Made by a program: the position numbers and the translations under genes. The notes beneath the pieces are model-generated. The model saw nothing but the letters and a program-made list of their open reading frames with translations, was not told where the DNA came from and searched no databases. A stretch of 64,000 nucleotides of DNA from Coriaria nepalensis (taxonomy: Eukaryota > Streptophyta > Magnoliopsida > Cucurbitales > Coriariaceae). Shown here in pieces: positions 1 to 11,479 of the stretch (its first letter is position 1; each line of letters opens with the position of its first letter). The stretch covers positions 5,032,001-5,096,000 of the forward strand of contig CP114500.1 in NCBI GenBank assembly GCA_027186245.1. Direction: 5' to 3'.

Positions 1-29
1 ATCAACAATATATAATACTCACGTTGCAG

Positions 30-734
30 ACTGGAGGTGGACTAGCTGAATTTGCTGTGGCTAACAAGTCCTTGACAGTTGCCAGGCCATCTGAAGTGTC
101 AGCAGCTGATGCAGCCGGTTTACCTGTGGCTGGTCTGACGGCTTACCAGGCCCTCACCCAATCTGCTGGGGTCAAGCTCGATGAAAGCACAACTGAGCCA
201 AGGGGTGCGCAAAAAAACATTCTCATCACTGCTGCCTCTGGTGGTGTGGGCCAGTATGCAGTCCAGCTGGCAAAGCTAGGAAACGTGCATGTGACTGCTA
301 CTTGTGGTGCTCGTAACATTGACTTTGTCAAGAACTTAGGAGCAGACGAGGTGCTCGACTACAAAACCTCAGATGGGGCAGCCTTGAAAAGCCCATCGGG
401 CCGGAAATACGATGCTGTGATCCACTGTACGACCGGGATTCCTTGGTCTGTTTTTCTGCCCAACTTAGGCCCAAGCGGAAAGGTGATAGACCTCACTCCT
501 GGCGCTTCTTCCATGTTCACTTTTGCTTTGAAGAAACTTACATTTTCTAAGAAGCAGCTGGTCCCACTGATCATGACTCCGAAAAGTGAGAACTTGAGTT
601 ATCTTGTGGAGTTGGTCAAGGAAGGGAAGCTCAAGACAATTATCGATTCTAAGCATCCTCTGAGCAAGGCTGAAGATGCTTGGGCGAAGAGCATCGAGGG
701 CCATGCTACTGGAAAGATCATTGTGGAGCCTTAG
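30..734 (+). CDS. Chloroplast envelope quinone oxidoreductase-like protein, last exon (partial)
   Basis: Terminal exon of a zinc-free medium-chain dehydrogenase/reductase. It matches the C-terminal two thirds of the family that includes Arabidopsis ceQORH (At4g13010), which reduces quinones or enones with NAD(P)H and reaches the inner chloroplast envelope without a cleaved transit peptide. The exon follows an acceptor ending TTGCAG at 24-29 and ends at TAG 732-734. The nucleotide-binding loop AASGGVGQYAVQLAKL is clear, as are the family blocks GLPVAGLTAYQAL, LGADEVLDYKT, SPSGRKYDAV and the C-terminal HATGKIIVEP. The frame is open throughout, so this copy is probably functional. The N-terminal catalytic part lies upstream of the window. 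A broken paralogue follows at 1150-3427. The family is certain; the exact substrate is not. Confidence 0.92.
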   Translation, partial: TGGGLAEFAVANKSLTVARPSEVSAADAAGLPVAGLTAYQALTQSAGVKLDESTTEPRGAQKNILITAASGGVGQYAVQLAKLGNVHVTATCGARNIDFVKNLGADEVLDYKTSDGAALKSPSGRKYDAVIHCTTGIPWSVFLPNLGPSGKVIDLTPGASSMFTFALKKLTFSKKQLVPLIMTPKSENLSYLVELVKEGKLKTIIDSKHPLSKAEDAWAKSIEGHATGKIIVEP

Positions 735-884
735 CCAATCAATCGTATTAATATATATGTGTATATATATATAATTGGTTGAATAAGGATGTAGTCTTCC
801 CTGTATATTTCCCTGGATAGAACGTTTTGTTGCGTCTCTTGTCATGTCTTACTCATACAATTTTCTTTTTCTTTGTCAATCTTA

Positions 885-929
885 TGAATGTGGTGAATGT
901 GGTGAATGTGGTGAATGTGGTGAATGTGG
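885..929 (+). repeat. 9-bp minisatellite, five units
   Basis: Five perfect head-to-tail copies of TGAATGTGG lie about 150 bp after the quinone oxidoreductase stop codon, probably in or just beyond its 3' UTR. The period is a multiple of three, so spurious ORFs run through it. Confidence 0.9.
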
Positions 930-1149
930 TGGTTCTTTCTCTCGTTACTGTTCACAATTTTCTTACACATACGTTTATTTGTCATATATTACTATTAAGC
1001 TTGTGCTCGTTGTCCATGGAACCGTGAAAGAATGAATTTGTAATATTTACTATTTTCATACAAAATACATTTATTGGTAATATTATGTTTTTACTCTTTT
1101 CTTGTTTTGGACGAATCGAATTAAAGTAGTACTAATTAAATTTGTGCAG

Positions 1150-3427
1150 CACGTTCGAGTTGCCGTTCCTATCCCGAAAAAAGATAAGCTTTTGGTAAAA
1201 CTAGAGGTAGCCTGTATTAATCCTTCTGATTGGGAACTCCAGAAAGGGATGTTGCGCCATCTTCTTCCTCGCAAGTTCCCATACATACCTGGTAATAACA
1301 TATCATTCTGTTCTGTTCTGTTCTGATTGTTTCGCTATATTAATGATATTTATGGAAGCAGGTACAGATCCGGCGGGATAGGTAGTAGTAGCTGGACAAG
1401 GTATCCAAAGTCTTGAGATGAAATTTTTTTAGTGAAAATTATATTTATTTAAGAGTTTGAAGATTTATTACAGTAAATTCAAACATGACTTTTTGAATGC
1501 TCTCGTGAACTGGTTTAGAATGATGAATTTTAGGTGCGCAATTCATAAAATGTAAAGTAAAATTTGTAGAATAATGTTAATGGGGAAATGTTGATTTTAT
1601 CTTGTATGGCTCCTAAGTCCTAACTTGTTCGAGTAAAAGATGATACAATGGGGGAGGATTAAGCTTGACAGCCCAGAAGCCACCTCTTGTGTCAGCGGTT
1701 GAAGCTGCGGGCTTACGTGTGGTCATGGACTCATGGGCAGAGGGAAGGGGTGGCGAAGGGTTGCTTGCCTTCAACTTTCTCAAAATTTAAATTTTGAATA
1801 TAAGTTTCTCAAATTTTAATTTTTACCCATCCAAAAATTATAAATTGCAAAATGATATTATATATATAGTCTAAAGAGACCCACCCATCAACATGAATCG
1901 TCTTCACTATTCAGGCTCCACCGCCCAGTGCCCACGTCTGCGCCTATCTCCAGATTTTTCACGACTCCATCACCCAGGCGCCCACGGCCATCGAAGTCTG
2001 GAACACCATCGCTGATAGCCCAATCTGAACTCTGAAGACTGTAGGTAAGTTTCCCCCTTTCCTCTGCTTATTTTTCAGATTTTAGAGAGATGAAAAGATG
2101 ATATTATTTTTTAAGGGTTTTTAGTGTCTGAAACTTGCTAATCGAGTCTATAGAGAGATGAAAAAGAGAGAAATGAAAAGAAAAAGTGATAGGCGAAGCA
2201 AATAAAGGATAGAAGGAGTAAGTGTTGAGTAACCCTGATGTTAAAGAAAATTTCGTAATATTAAAGTACAAAGAGAAGAAATACAAGAAGACAAAGTTTA
2301 GAGAGAGAGAGAGAGAGGCATCATCTAATTGAATTGTTTTTTTAATTGGGAGAGACAAAACACAAAGAGACAAAATAAGAAGCATGCTTATTGAATAATT
2401 TTGGAGTCAACTTGTGTGATTGTATAAATTTAATTACATGTTCTTAATTATTGAGGTAGGCTTTTATAATTAGCTCTTAAGAGTTGAGTTTCCTTTCCTT
2501 TTTTTATTTTATTTTTTATGCTTATAGGTTTGTAACCTTTAGAGTTGATTGAATTATGTTTATAATTTTTAGTTGAGCATGGAGAGATTTTTCAAGAAGA
2601 AAATTATTGTTCTTGAAGATGCAAGTTAAACAAGTGATGAAGAAGCCGAGTTTTTCACTAAAAGCAATTGCAAAAATATTAATTTGAAGATCCCTACAGT
2701 ATCTGAACTTCCACCTATGATCTTATATTACAATGTTAATTAGTGCATGATGAATTTTGAAGAACATATCTCCAGATGGCCTTGAATTTTCAATCTATTT
2801 ATTATTTTCAAATTTCTTTACGACTACCATAGTTATCTTATGTTTGAATTTTCACCTGTCCTAACCGAAATTCTTGCCTCCTCCCCTGCTCACAGGCCAC
2901 CAAGCTTTGACACTATCTGGCAAAGTCAATTTCGAACAAGCTGACCAGAAGGCAAACATCCTTGTCACTGCTGCCTGAGGTGGTGTGGACCACTATGTCG
3001 TTCAACTGGCAAAGCTAGGGAATAAGTGAGGAGCTTGGGAGCTGATGAGGTTATAAAGTATAAGACACTGGAAGGGGCAACTCTAAAGAGTCCATCTGGC
3101 CGTAAATATAACCCGGTAATTGACTGTTTAACTCGGACTCCATGGTCTACGTTTAAGCCGAATTTGAGCCCAAATGGAAAGGTCATTGATATTAGTCCTA
3201 GCCTTTGTACGTATGCGACTTGTGCTCAAAAGTTAACCTTCTCCAAGAAGAGGCTTATGTCATTGTTTTTGGATCTGAAGGGAAAAAAATTGGATCATCT
3301 CCTGAAGTTAATGAAGGAAGGGAAGCTCAAGACAACGGTAGATTCGAAGCATCCGCTCAGCAAAGTTGAGGATGCTTGGAGAGAGTTGATAGGCACGCCA
3401 CTGGAAAAAATCATTGTCAAGCCATAG
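1150..3427 (+). pseudogene. Broken second copy of the quinone oxidoreductase gene
   Basis: Pieces of the same family appear in order. 1150-1291 encodes the N-terminal part (SDWELQKGMLRHLLPRKFPYIPG) and keeps acceptor and donor sites. The next exon begins near 1362 and has a stop where GEVV is expected (GGA TAG GTA). 1650-1730 holds the GGGL...VSAVEAAGL block with a deletion, and 2889-3427 the rest. The last part has a TGA inside the nucleotide-binding loop (ACTGCTGCCTGAGGTGGTGTG) and a deletion after KLGN that removes the HVTATCGARN block. The 3' end at 3026-3427 is still an open frame ending IIVKP. An hAT insertion (1738-2888) splits the sixth block. This is an old tandem duplicate of the gene at 30-734, dead in several independent ways. 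Confidence 0.88.
1738..2888 (+). mobile_element. Non-autonomous hAT element inside the pseudogene
   Basis: The insertion is flanked by an imperfect 8-bp duplication, CTCATGGG (1730-1737) and CTCACAGG (2889-2896), which match at 6 of 8 bases. Removing the element and one copy restores the reading GLTGHQALT expected for the host gene. The ends are imperfect inverted repeats: CAGAGGGAAGGGG on the left, and CAGGGGAGGAGGCAAG as the reverse complement of the right. A start reading MERFFKKK at 2579 resembles the N-terminus of hAT proteins that begin with a TTF-type zinc finger. It is followed within about 50 bp by a stop, and no transposase body is present. Confidence 0.78.
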
Positions 3428-4640
3428 ATGTGGGGTAATGAAAAGTTATTAATTTGTATTTTCGCTTTAGCTGACTTTCCCGGTCGGAATAATTTTGCCC
3501 CTTAAATTCCATAAAGGGTTCATTTAAATTGTTAATTCAAATAATGTTTACACTCTAAAAGTGTATACACAGTCAAAACTTACAGGGCAGCAAAAGTTTT
3601 TCTGAGCAAACATCTTAAAGTACTTAGAATATAAACTTAATTAATATTTGGTGGATCAAAATTATGTCTTATTAATCCCTATTAATTTAGTAGTAAAACC
3701 AAAATGAAAATTTTGCCTAAAGTCCACAATACTTGATGGGCCAAATTTTATATTGTACTAATTTTCAACCAACAATAAACCAAAAGATGAAATTTGGTCC
3801 AAGAATATTGTATGGCCGGCCACCCCTTGAGTAAGTGGTAAAAATCAAGTTAGATAAGTATTTCTAGGTGATAAGGATCAAAGTTTTTGATAAGGAATTT
3901 ACAAAGACAAGAAGAAAATATCTACCAAGTCAAACACACCTTTGATCTCTTGATGATTCTTGAAATGTGTTTATAAATAAACTATCATCGTCTTCTTTAT
4001 TTCCTTAGTAATTTCGAAATTCCTCTCTTCCATAAGTCTCTCATCTTCTTCTTCTTCAATTTTCATTTCAACCATTAAGAAACTCACTCAAAGCTCAAAG
4101 AAAACCTTAATCTCTTGGTGAATTATGCAAACTTAAGGAAGGGTTTGCTTCAATCATCAAAAGAGGTAAGATTTTGTCTATCTCCATTCAAGTTTCTTAC
4201 CTAAGTTTTAGATCAATCTTATATGATGATGGTTTTCTAGAGTTATTTTGAGATTTTGAACCTAGCTTAGTGTTAGAGTTATGTAGAAATGGTATTACGT
4301 TCATTGGTTTTCAGATCTGGAATATGGAGTTCATTACCTAAGTTTCTTACCTAAGTTTTAGATCAATCTCTTGAATTCTTATAGGTACAAATTTGGAATC
4401 TGGAAAAGTAGAATAACGTTCATTGGTTAGAATGAATTATGATAATTCTCTATATGCTTTGAATTAAATATTAAAAAAAAAAACTTATATTGAGAAATTA
4501 GACTCTTAGAGGTTTTCAGAAAATTCAAGACATCCAAATCAGAGTTGTAAAAGTCTAGAAATAAATTTTTGAAGTTGGTCTAGGGAGCTGTAAAAGTCTA
4601 GACACCCAACCGAAGGGTCGATACTGATATTTTGATTGTT
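3428..4640. other. AT-rich intergenic stretch with a local duplication
   Basis: No gene was found. A 30-37-bp segment containing TTTCTTACCTAAGTTTTAGA occurs at about 4190-4225 and again at 4337-4372. A related ACGTTCATTGG segment occurs at 4294 and 4411. A pyrimidine-rich leader-like stretch (4020-4165) ends in a donor-like AGGTAAG, so it may be the 5' UTR of the small ORF at 4641. Confidence 0.5.
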
Positions 4641-4826
4641 ATGCAAGGTCTTGTTAAATCTATTCCAGCATGGATTCTCTTCATTATTATTATGTGTGTC
4701 ACGATCTTCTCAATATATGTATGTGATTTCTACTTTCACCATCAGACCCTGCAGGCAAAGCATCGCGAAGTTCCAAAAGAGCCGGAGATACCCTGGCACA
4801 CAATCCGGCACTTATGGCTCGAATAG
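4641..4826 (+). CDS. Possible 61-residue single-pass membrane protein
   Basis: An ATG at 4641 opens a 61-codon frame ending in TAG at 4824-4826. Residues about 5-30 form one strongly hydrophobic helix (IPAWILFIIIMCVTIFSIYVC). A short polar tail follows, rich in His, Lys and Glu and ending HLWLE. I do not recognise the family. A leader-like region with a possible intron lies upstream, which makes a small gene plausible. Chance ORFs of this size are common in AT-rich plant DNA, so the call rests only on the membrane helix and the charged tail. Confidence 0.3.
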   Translation: MQGLVKSIPAWILFIIIMCVTIFSIYVCDFYFHHQTLQAKHREVPKEPEIPWHTIRHLWLE

Positions 4827-5246
4827 TATTTTGAGTGTCTGAAACACCCAATGTGTGTATGCACATACATAAAATAAAGGTTGTCACTTGCTGCCTTCTA
4901 CGAGCATGTATAGTTCTGCGATTTTTTGTAACTAAAAAGGACGCATGTGTAGAAAATGTTACTATAGAATAAGTCATCTTATTTTCTTAAATCGATCTCT
5001 AATAATCATTGAAAACAATGAAAAGCTCATGGAATTTTCCATCGGAATGGATTTTGGTACATGAATCAAAAATTCTGTAATCCAAACTCGTAATCCTATT
5101 TCTGGTCATAAAAAAAGTGAGATAGAAACTATGCGTCTAATTCTACATCAAGTCGAGCAAAACTATAACAATTACCATAATGATACTCAAAGCCAAAACT
5201 TATAATTCGACATTGATGAGAATGATGGCTTGCTTATACGCCATGC

Positions 5247-7476
5247 TTATATCATGCTTGTACTGTTTGAAATGCTCTGCAAAAACACAGCCCTTGCCAT
5301 AGCCTCCCTTGTAAATCGACCGAGCTGAGCAACAGTAGCAGTACTGCTTCCAAACTTCTCAATCCCCCTTGAAATCATACAAGTATGATTAGCCTCCACA
5401 ACCACCATAACATCTCCACCTAAGAGCGGAGAAACTGCATCAGCTATCTGCCTAGTCAGCCTCTCTTGAACTTGGAGCTTGAAACCATAGAAATGCACTA
5501 TGGACTGCAACAGGGCTTTTGCAATAGGATTGAACCCTTTCCCACAAAAGTATCCAATATGAACTACCCCATGAAAGGGTAGTAGATGGTGCTCACATTG
5601 AGACCAAAAAGGCAAGTTCAGCTCAGAATAAATCTCCTCCGAAATGCTGACATTATCTCTCTTATCGCAAACAAGCCCGTTTAGCCTCATGTCCACATTA
5701 CAGTTTTGGAAGTTCATTAACCACTTGACAAACCTGGTAGGTGTTCCTATGAGCTCTTTCCGTAATGGGTCTTCACCTAAAGACATCAAAATTGAAGAAA
5801 CAGCAGATACCATTCCTATGTTATTATTATTAACCAACGGCTCAATCTGAGAGGAAGGTTTAGAACCCAATGATGGACACCAAGAACATTGACTTTGACT
5901 AGACTCATTCATGCTTTTGACTTTAAGGAGGCTGAAAAAGTCAACCCAAATATCAGCATCGTCATTTTCAAACACTCCAGCACCGGATTTCACCTGTAAA
6001 CTACTAACCCATCCTTTATGGTTTGATTCGAGGAAAACAGATTCTAATTTAGGGAAATGAATGTGAAGACATTGAAGCACTATGGCAATGCCAGCAGGCT
6101 TGATCTCTTGGTGCAGAGCTGAACAGACCTCGCCAGCTAGGCGTTGGGGAGATTGGAGTTGTTTTGCAAAGACATCAGCTACTCTTGATAGCTTGCTTAG
6201 ACCTACAACTCTTTGGCCGGAAGGGACATAGCCTATGTGGCACTTGACCTGGAATGGAAGCAAGCATGACTCGCAGTATGAGAAGAGGTCTAGGTCTCGA
6301 ACAATTACAAGTCCACCTGCTCCTCCGGCTTGACCCGTCCCGTTATGGAGCCCAGCTTCAGGGAATAAAGCACTTTGCACTATGTCCTTTGCCTTTTGTC
6401 TGTAACCTAGAAAAATAATTGATAAGAAACAGTTCTTAGTCTATATTCCATGGCGTCATAACTCAGTCATGGAAGCAAATATATATATATATATCTAAAT
6501 TCTGTGCAGATAACACAATTTGCAAGAAAATATGTGTTGCTACTATATTGATTCCTATCAAATGTACTAAATGAATGACTACCATCTCAAATCAGCAGAA
6601 TCATTAATAACAGTTTTGAATAGGAACGATAAAGAAACCAAGTATTTTGTTATGATTACCATTTTCATTATAACTTCTGCACTCTATATAAGAAATGGCA
6701 TATCTAAACTTGTAGTATAATTAAAATTTAAATGAATCAGACCAAAATAATATAGGAAAGGCTGTCAATGAAAAAGAAAAAAGAAAAATTAAGAAAAAAA
6801 CTTGTATCTCAAAGACTTCTAGCACACAACCTCCTAAGCATATTACTGCATTCGATTAAACTGGACACTAATGCTCTGTCTTTTGAAACAATACATGAAC
6901 TTCTTTAATCAAATATTAGCAAGTTCAATATCTAAACCACTAATTTTAAGCCGGGAACTTGTGATAGAAATCAGATTAGGATAAAACCAAAACTTCATAG
7001 CAAATAGTAATAGCAGCCCTTTTACACTAGCAAGTCAATGTTATCCTTAGAAACATTCACTCTCTCCAGGAACTAATAATACTTAGAAAGGAGACTGAAA
7101 CACTAATTAAGCACAGACTAAGAATCGAGCAAATTAATTCAAAAATCGACATATATAGATGCAAAAAAATAAAATAATAGTAAAATAAACTAAATATGTA
7201 AGCAGAGCTTCCTAAGATTCCCATATCAAGATGAGCATATAAGAGTCGGTATAATTAGTTACCTCTTGTCCCTTCTCTAAGAGCTTTGGCAACTCGAATA
7301 GGAGTCTTTCTAATACCCTCTCTGTTTATATCCTCCCCTAAGCCTCGCAACAGAACTTTCACTGCATCCTTTATAGCAATAGTCTCAGGTTCTTGCTCAA
7401 AATCTAATTCAATCCCACAAAGTTTTAGTCTGTTCTCAAGTTCAACATTGCAATGCCCCTCATCCAAGGTGCCCAT
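5247..7476 (-). CDS. GCH1: GTP cyclohydrolase I, plant two-domain form
   Basis: Two coding exons, complement(7263..7476) and complement(5247..6406), encode 457 residues. The enzyme converts GTP to dihydroneopterin triphosphate, the first step of folate pterin synthesis, in the cytosol. The start is ATG 7476-7474 (MGTLDEG). The donor is GTAACT and the acceptor CTAG; the junction reads REGTRGYRQKAKDIV. Two tandem cyclohydrolase domains are visible. The N-domain has CESC at about 116-119 where bacterial enzymes have CEHH, but keeps GLSK at 140-143. The C-domain keeps CEHH (342-345), QERL and the third zinc-type Cys (NHTC, about 414) but lacks GLSK. This complementary loss is the known hallmark of plant enzymes, in which neither half is complete. 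The upstream 400 bp is GA-rich and probably holds the 5' UTR and promoter. Confidence 0.95.
6407..7262 (-). other. GCH1 intron
   Basis: An 856-bp AT-rich intron, GT...AG on the minus strand, falls between the first and second base of a glycine codon. It contains an (AT)n run near 6480-6494 and nothing else recognisable. Confidence 0.85.
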
Positions 7477-7898
7477 TGACGGCCGCCCACACAATAAAAT
7501 TTAAAAAATAATAATAATAAATAAAATAAGACAAAAAAAAACCAAACCAACCCCTAGATCTCAAATTAAGAAAAATACAAATACTTATTTGCTGAGATAC
7601 GAAAACATTAAAGCAAGCCCAGATGGAGATCGTAACAAAAAAGGAACGAGAGATGTGGACTTACTAAAAAAATATGAAAAATGAATAATCAGAGAGAGGT
7701 AGATGGGTTATGGAATGAAGTGGCAGTGGTAATGGAACGATATGCAGTGGAAGGTCGGAAATGATGATCGGGATTAGAGGGAGGGCATAGAGAGAGAGCG
7801 AGAGAGAGGTGGGAAGAAGAGGCTGTGAGGGGATTGAATATGGGAATATGGGAATATGGGGATATGGAATATAGATCTCTTAATTCTCCCACCAACTC

Positions 7899-8225
7899 GT
7901 GGGTGGGACCAAAACATATGACATCATGACATCACGAGGCTCCAGAAAAGAAAATCTTTTTCAACAAAGGAATAAAAATTTCGGATCATTTCGCCCGAAA
8001 CGTACGGAAGTCCTATATCTCGGGGTGTTTCGTGTGAAACGCAGGCGTCTTCGTTGCCGACGATACAGATCCAGACTCACTCAACGATTGCAAAGGAGAA
8101 AAGAATTGCAGATTGAAAAAACAGAAGAAGACTTGTTGGATGCTAAGATTGAACATTTATTGGTGAAATGGAAAGAGAAAGTAGGGGCGTTGCGTTGCGT
8201 TGTCGATTTGAAGAAACTTGAATAA
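7899..8225 (+). CDS. Hypothetical ORF, very basic, 108 residues
   Basis: An open frame divergent from GCH1 with a run of Arg/Lys (RVKRRRLRCRRYRSR) followed by a Glu/Lys-rich segment of coiled-coil character. I do not recognise it. It may be a remnant of a longer gene: downstream to 8345 the DNA remains fairly GC-rich and reads in pieces as charged peptide. It could equally be chance ORF in the GCH1 upstream region. Confidence 0.2.
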   Translation: MGGTKTYDIMTSRGSRKENLFQQRNKNFGSFRPKRTEVLYLGVFRVKRRRLRCRRYRSRLTQRLQRRKELQIEKTEEDLLDAKIEHLLVKWKEKVGALRCVVDLKKLE

Positions 8226-8379
8226 AATTCCGTGAAGAACAGCAGATTGATATTGTCGGGCTGAGAAAAGACTGGGAAGGAATAAAGAAAAGTGAAACAA
8301 AGAAAATGAGGATAACAGGCCGTGGTCGAACAAGTACTAAATGACCTGTTATCCTCAATGGAATTTCCGTGAACAAGAG

Positions 8380-9420
8380 TGTTGGGTCAGCTGAACACTA
8401 GTCCCAACGCCGGTCGACGAAGTCCATCCAAGGGTTAGGTGAGGGTTATAAACCGACCTCACGGTGATGAGGCAAACTTCATGTTGCACGAAGATAAGGC
8501 TGACACTTAAGCACCCTCATCTTGTGTCAAGGTTAGATATCTCACCATCACCCATCGGACCCTGCGTGCGATGGGTGGGCCACAATGAAGACAATGAGCC
8601 CACATTGTATAAAGGTGGGTATGTTGGCCCAAACTTATAGATAGGCTTATTAGAGCTTTTTTCCTTGTACCAAAGGTATAAAAGGAAGGATGTTTATTGA
8701 GAGAAGACACAACACTTTTACGCTAATCACCGTCTCCTAAAAACTCTCATTAGAAACTTTATTGACTTAATTGTCGGAGGGAGATATGTCAGCTGTCATC
8801 CTGGCATTGTCCCTTACTTTTGTTTTTGTAGGTCCATCCAATCTTGGAGCATGCTGGTGATTGTGGATACCTTCATTTAGACGAAAATATATATCGATAG
8901 TTTGGCGCCGACTGTGAGGACATCTTAATCTTCGTTGTTGAAGCTTCAATAGGTTGGGTTGTTCAAATCACAGAGAGATGGAGTAGGGAGAAGAGAATGT
9001 AGAGAATGTAGAGAATGTAGAGAATGTAGAGAACGTGGGTGCTGGTGGACAAGGATTGGGGGGGGGGGGGGAAACCTTTCACCGTCCTTGGGAAGTAAGC
9101 CCCAAACTAGGCCACAATCCGCACTTGGAAGAGGTTGTGCAACCTCTTGGACTAATCCGCACTTGCACTTGGAGTGAGGGAACATACTTTGTCCAACTCT
9201 TCGAGAGGATGGAAAGGAAAATGGCGGAGCATGCTTAGACAGGAGACTGGGCAGTGGATGAGAAGCTGATGGAGGAGGCCCTTGCTCGTATCAGAGCCGA
9301 GATTAAGGAAGATTTATAGCTCCCGGGAGGGGCAAGGGTTGAGGCCCCACTAGCACAACGGCCGAAGAATCCCAGTAAGATTTAGGCCAAGCAGTCGGTA
9401 GAAGATGACGGACATGAAAG
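8380..9420 (+). mobile_element. Ty3/gypsy remnant: LTR end, primer-binding site and start of gag
   Basis: A promoter-like TATAAAAGG at about 8678-8686 and a downstream boundary near 8900 fit the U3-R-U5 part of an LTR. Directly after comes TTTGGCGCCGACTGTGAGGA (8901-8920), the form of primer-binding site typical of plant gypsy elements. Next are degenerate gag-like coding pieces, for example the stretch after 9207 beginning MERKMAEHA and continuing DEKLMEEALARIRAEIKEDL. The more conserved gag domain of a Ty3/gypsy element resumes at 11480, after an LTR-like insertion. The left end of the LTR could not be fixed. Confidence 0.7.
8995..9039 (+). repeat. 9-bp minisatellite in gag leader
   Basis: About five copies of AGAGAATGT in tandem, the last diverged to AGAGAACGT. 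A run of twelve or so G follows at 9059-9071. Confidence 0.85.
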
Positions 9421-9558
9421 TGTATATATGTCAAGCCAATAGAGTTTGACCTTATTTGACAAATATTTTATTTGATACTATCTTTTTGCAAATATTAGCA
9501 CGCCATTATTTATTATCATTAATGAAAGTCAATTATTATTTATCATGCTTATTAATTT

Positions 9559-11476
9559 TGTTGGAATTAATATTATATATTCTATGAATGCATATCATCA
9601 TAAAATTCAGTATCTTGAGTTATGCACTCTAGAGACTATGATGGAGATCATGCTAGTAAAGAATTGAGTCGCTAAAATCTCTAAAGATATAAATGGTTCG
9701 TTGTCAGAAAATGAACATCGATTGATCCAAATAGACAATCATGTAGTTCATAATCTAATTATTAGAGTGACCGATCTGAAAGCCAGTGATATTAGTGAAA
9801 TATCATGATGATTGCATGGACGCTTAGTAGAGACTAAGGGTGCTAAACGTGACACTTGGATAATTCTCAATAGTAATTAATATTGATTGTTAATGAAAAT
9901 TATCTAATGACTATTTTACATGTGATCCTCAGACCTGAGACACCATGGTTCCTTGAGTATAGGGCTTTATGCATTGACATCATTCCAATTAGTCCTAGCC
10001 ATGGGTAAACACGGGATGAACCATTGGGCATGAAGTATTGTGCGAGAAGGTTGTGAGCAGTCAAGAAGGAATCCATCGTTTATGTGTTTAGAAAATGGTC
10101 TTATGGATTATATACTTTATTGAACAATAAATCTCTACAAAGTAGTATGGTATGAAAGGAGTTTTTGTAAATTCATTACCGATGTTCAATAAAGATATAA
10201 TGGTCCATATGATTTTCCTATTAGGGTTAACAGTTAAACCATGCTCTAAGACGAATAGAGATATTGACAAGATTGAATGATTAATATTGTAAGCATACTA
10301 TAGTCACAACAGGTTCTTTCAGAAGATAGCATTTCTCATTTCTCGGGTAGACTTGACAATTTTCTAGAAGTTAATATTGATTTGGAGGTTTAAAGTTATT
10401 TAATCATGAGATAATTAAGTTAACTATTTAATTTAAAATGTTGTTTTAAATTAAACAAATTTAATTTAGAATTAAATAAAATCATAAAGTGTTTATGAAA
10501 TTCTTTTGCCGGCATAAAGTAGAACCTAATTGGACACACATATAAGGTTTGTAGTAACTCAGTTAAATTTTTGTCAGAGAAAAGGGAAAAATGGACCAAA
10601 ACCATTTCAGGGTTAAAAAAGTAATTTGACGTATAGTTTGTCTGTAATGGAAAAATTGTAATTATCAAGTTGTAAATTTAATATCATGCAGTTCTATTAA
10701 CACAACCAAATTTGGTTTTAATTTAATTAGAAATTAATACGTTATATAAGAACTTTTATTTGATTATAAAAGTGTCTTAATGGTTCAAATTAATAATAAG
10801 ACATTAAATGATTAATGAGCCAAATTATTAATTGAATTTTTATGAACCAAATTAATAAAATAGTTGATTAAATATCCACAGGTATAACCCATTAGGGTAG
10901 CCAGCCATGATATAGGTTTGAGTCAATTTTATCTCATAAGAGTTTTAAGATAAAAGGTAACTTAAGGTGATAAGCATTTTTAAGCAACTAGTAAACTTAA
11001 TGTGATTAGAAAAATGTAATACATTTTTGCTTATAAATACCACCTAAAGGCTTGGCCGAATTCATGCTTTCTCATTAGCACCCTTAGCTGAAATTCCCTA
11101 GCGAGAAAATAACGTCATTTCTCTTCCCTTTCCCCGAACTTATTATTTCATGAGTTGAAATTTTAAGTAGAAACTTAACTATGCGAAATGATTTGTATGG
11201 ACTAAGGTTAGAGAGTGAACAAATGAGCGCCTCCCATCTCATCAAAGAAGTGTTAGATATCAAATTATTCAAAAAGAAAAGTATCCCTTGTAACCTAATC
11301 TCAATTTTAATATTGATGAGATTTAATGTGCTTTATATAAAATTATTATATATGATATAATTGTTGTATCATCGATATTGCTAGAAACTATGCATACTAA
11401 GATGTGATCCAAAATAAATATTAAATATTACTTCCACTGCGTTCATCTTTTATTTTCATGCCTACGTTACCTAACA
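9559..11476 (+). mobile_element. LTR-like insertion, probably a solo LTR
   Basis: The segment starts TGTTGGAATTAAT and ends TACCTAACA, so it has TG...CA termini with a short inverted repeat (TGTTGG / CCTAACA). It has no coding capacity over 1.9 kb and sits between the two halves of a gypsy gag region. Its composition, with short AT-rich runs and a promoter-like CTTATAAATACC near 11031, resembles a long plant LTR. No clean 5-bp target duplication is visible (AATTT against TGACA), so the left boundary may lie elsewhere. Confidence 0.45.
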
Positions 11477-11479
11477 TGA

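Noticed and set aside
827..1035. ORFs through the TGAATGTGG array, reading ECGECG or NVVNVV
   Set aside because: They arise from a 9-bp tandem repeat whose period is a multiple of three, and show no family resemblance outside the array.
8379..8395. TGTTGGGTCAGCTGAACAC as the exact left LTR end
   Set aside because: No matching CA terminus or second LTR supports it; the 5' limit is left open.
9059..9071. Poly-G run, and poly-C at 50065, as functional elements
   Set aside because: Homopolymers with no supporting context; they may also be length-uncertain in the assembly.
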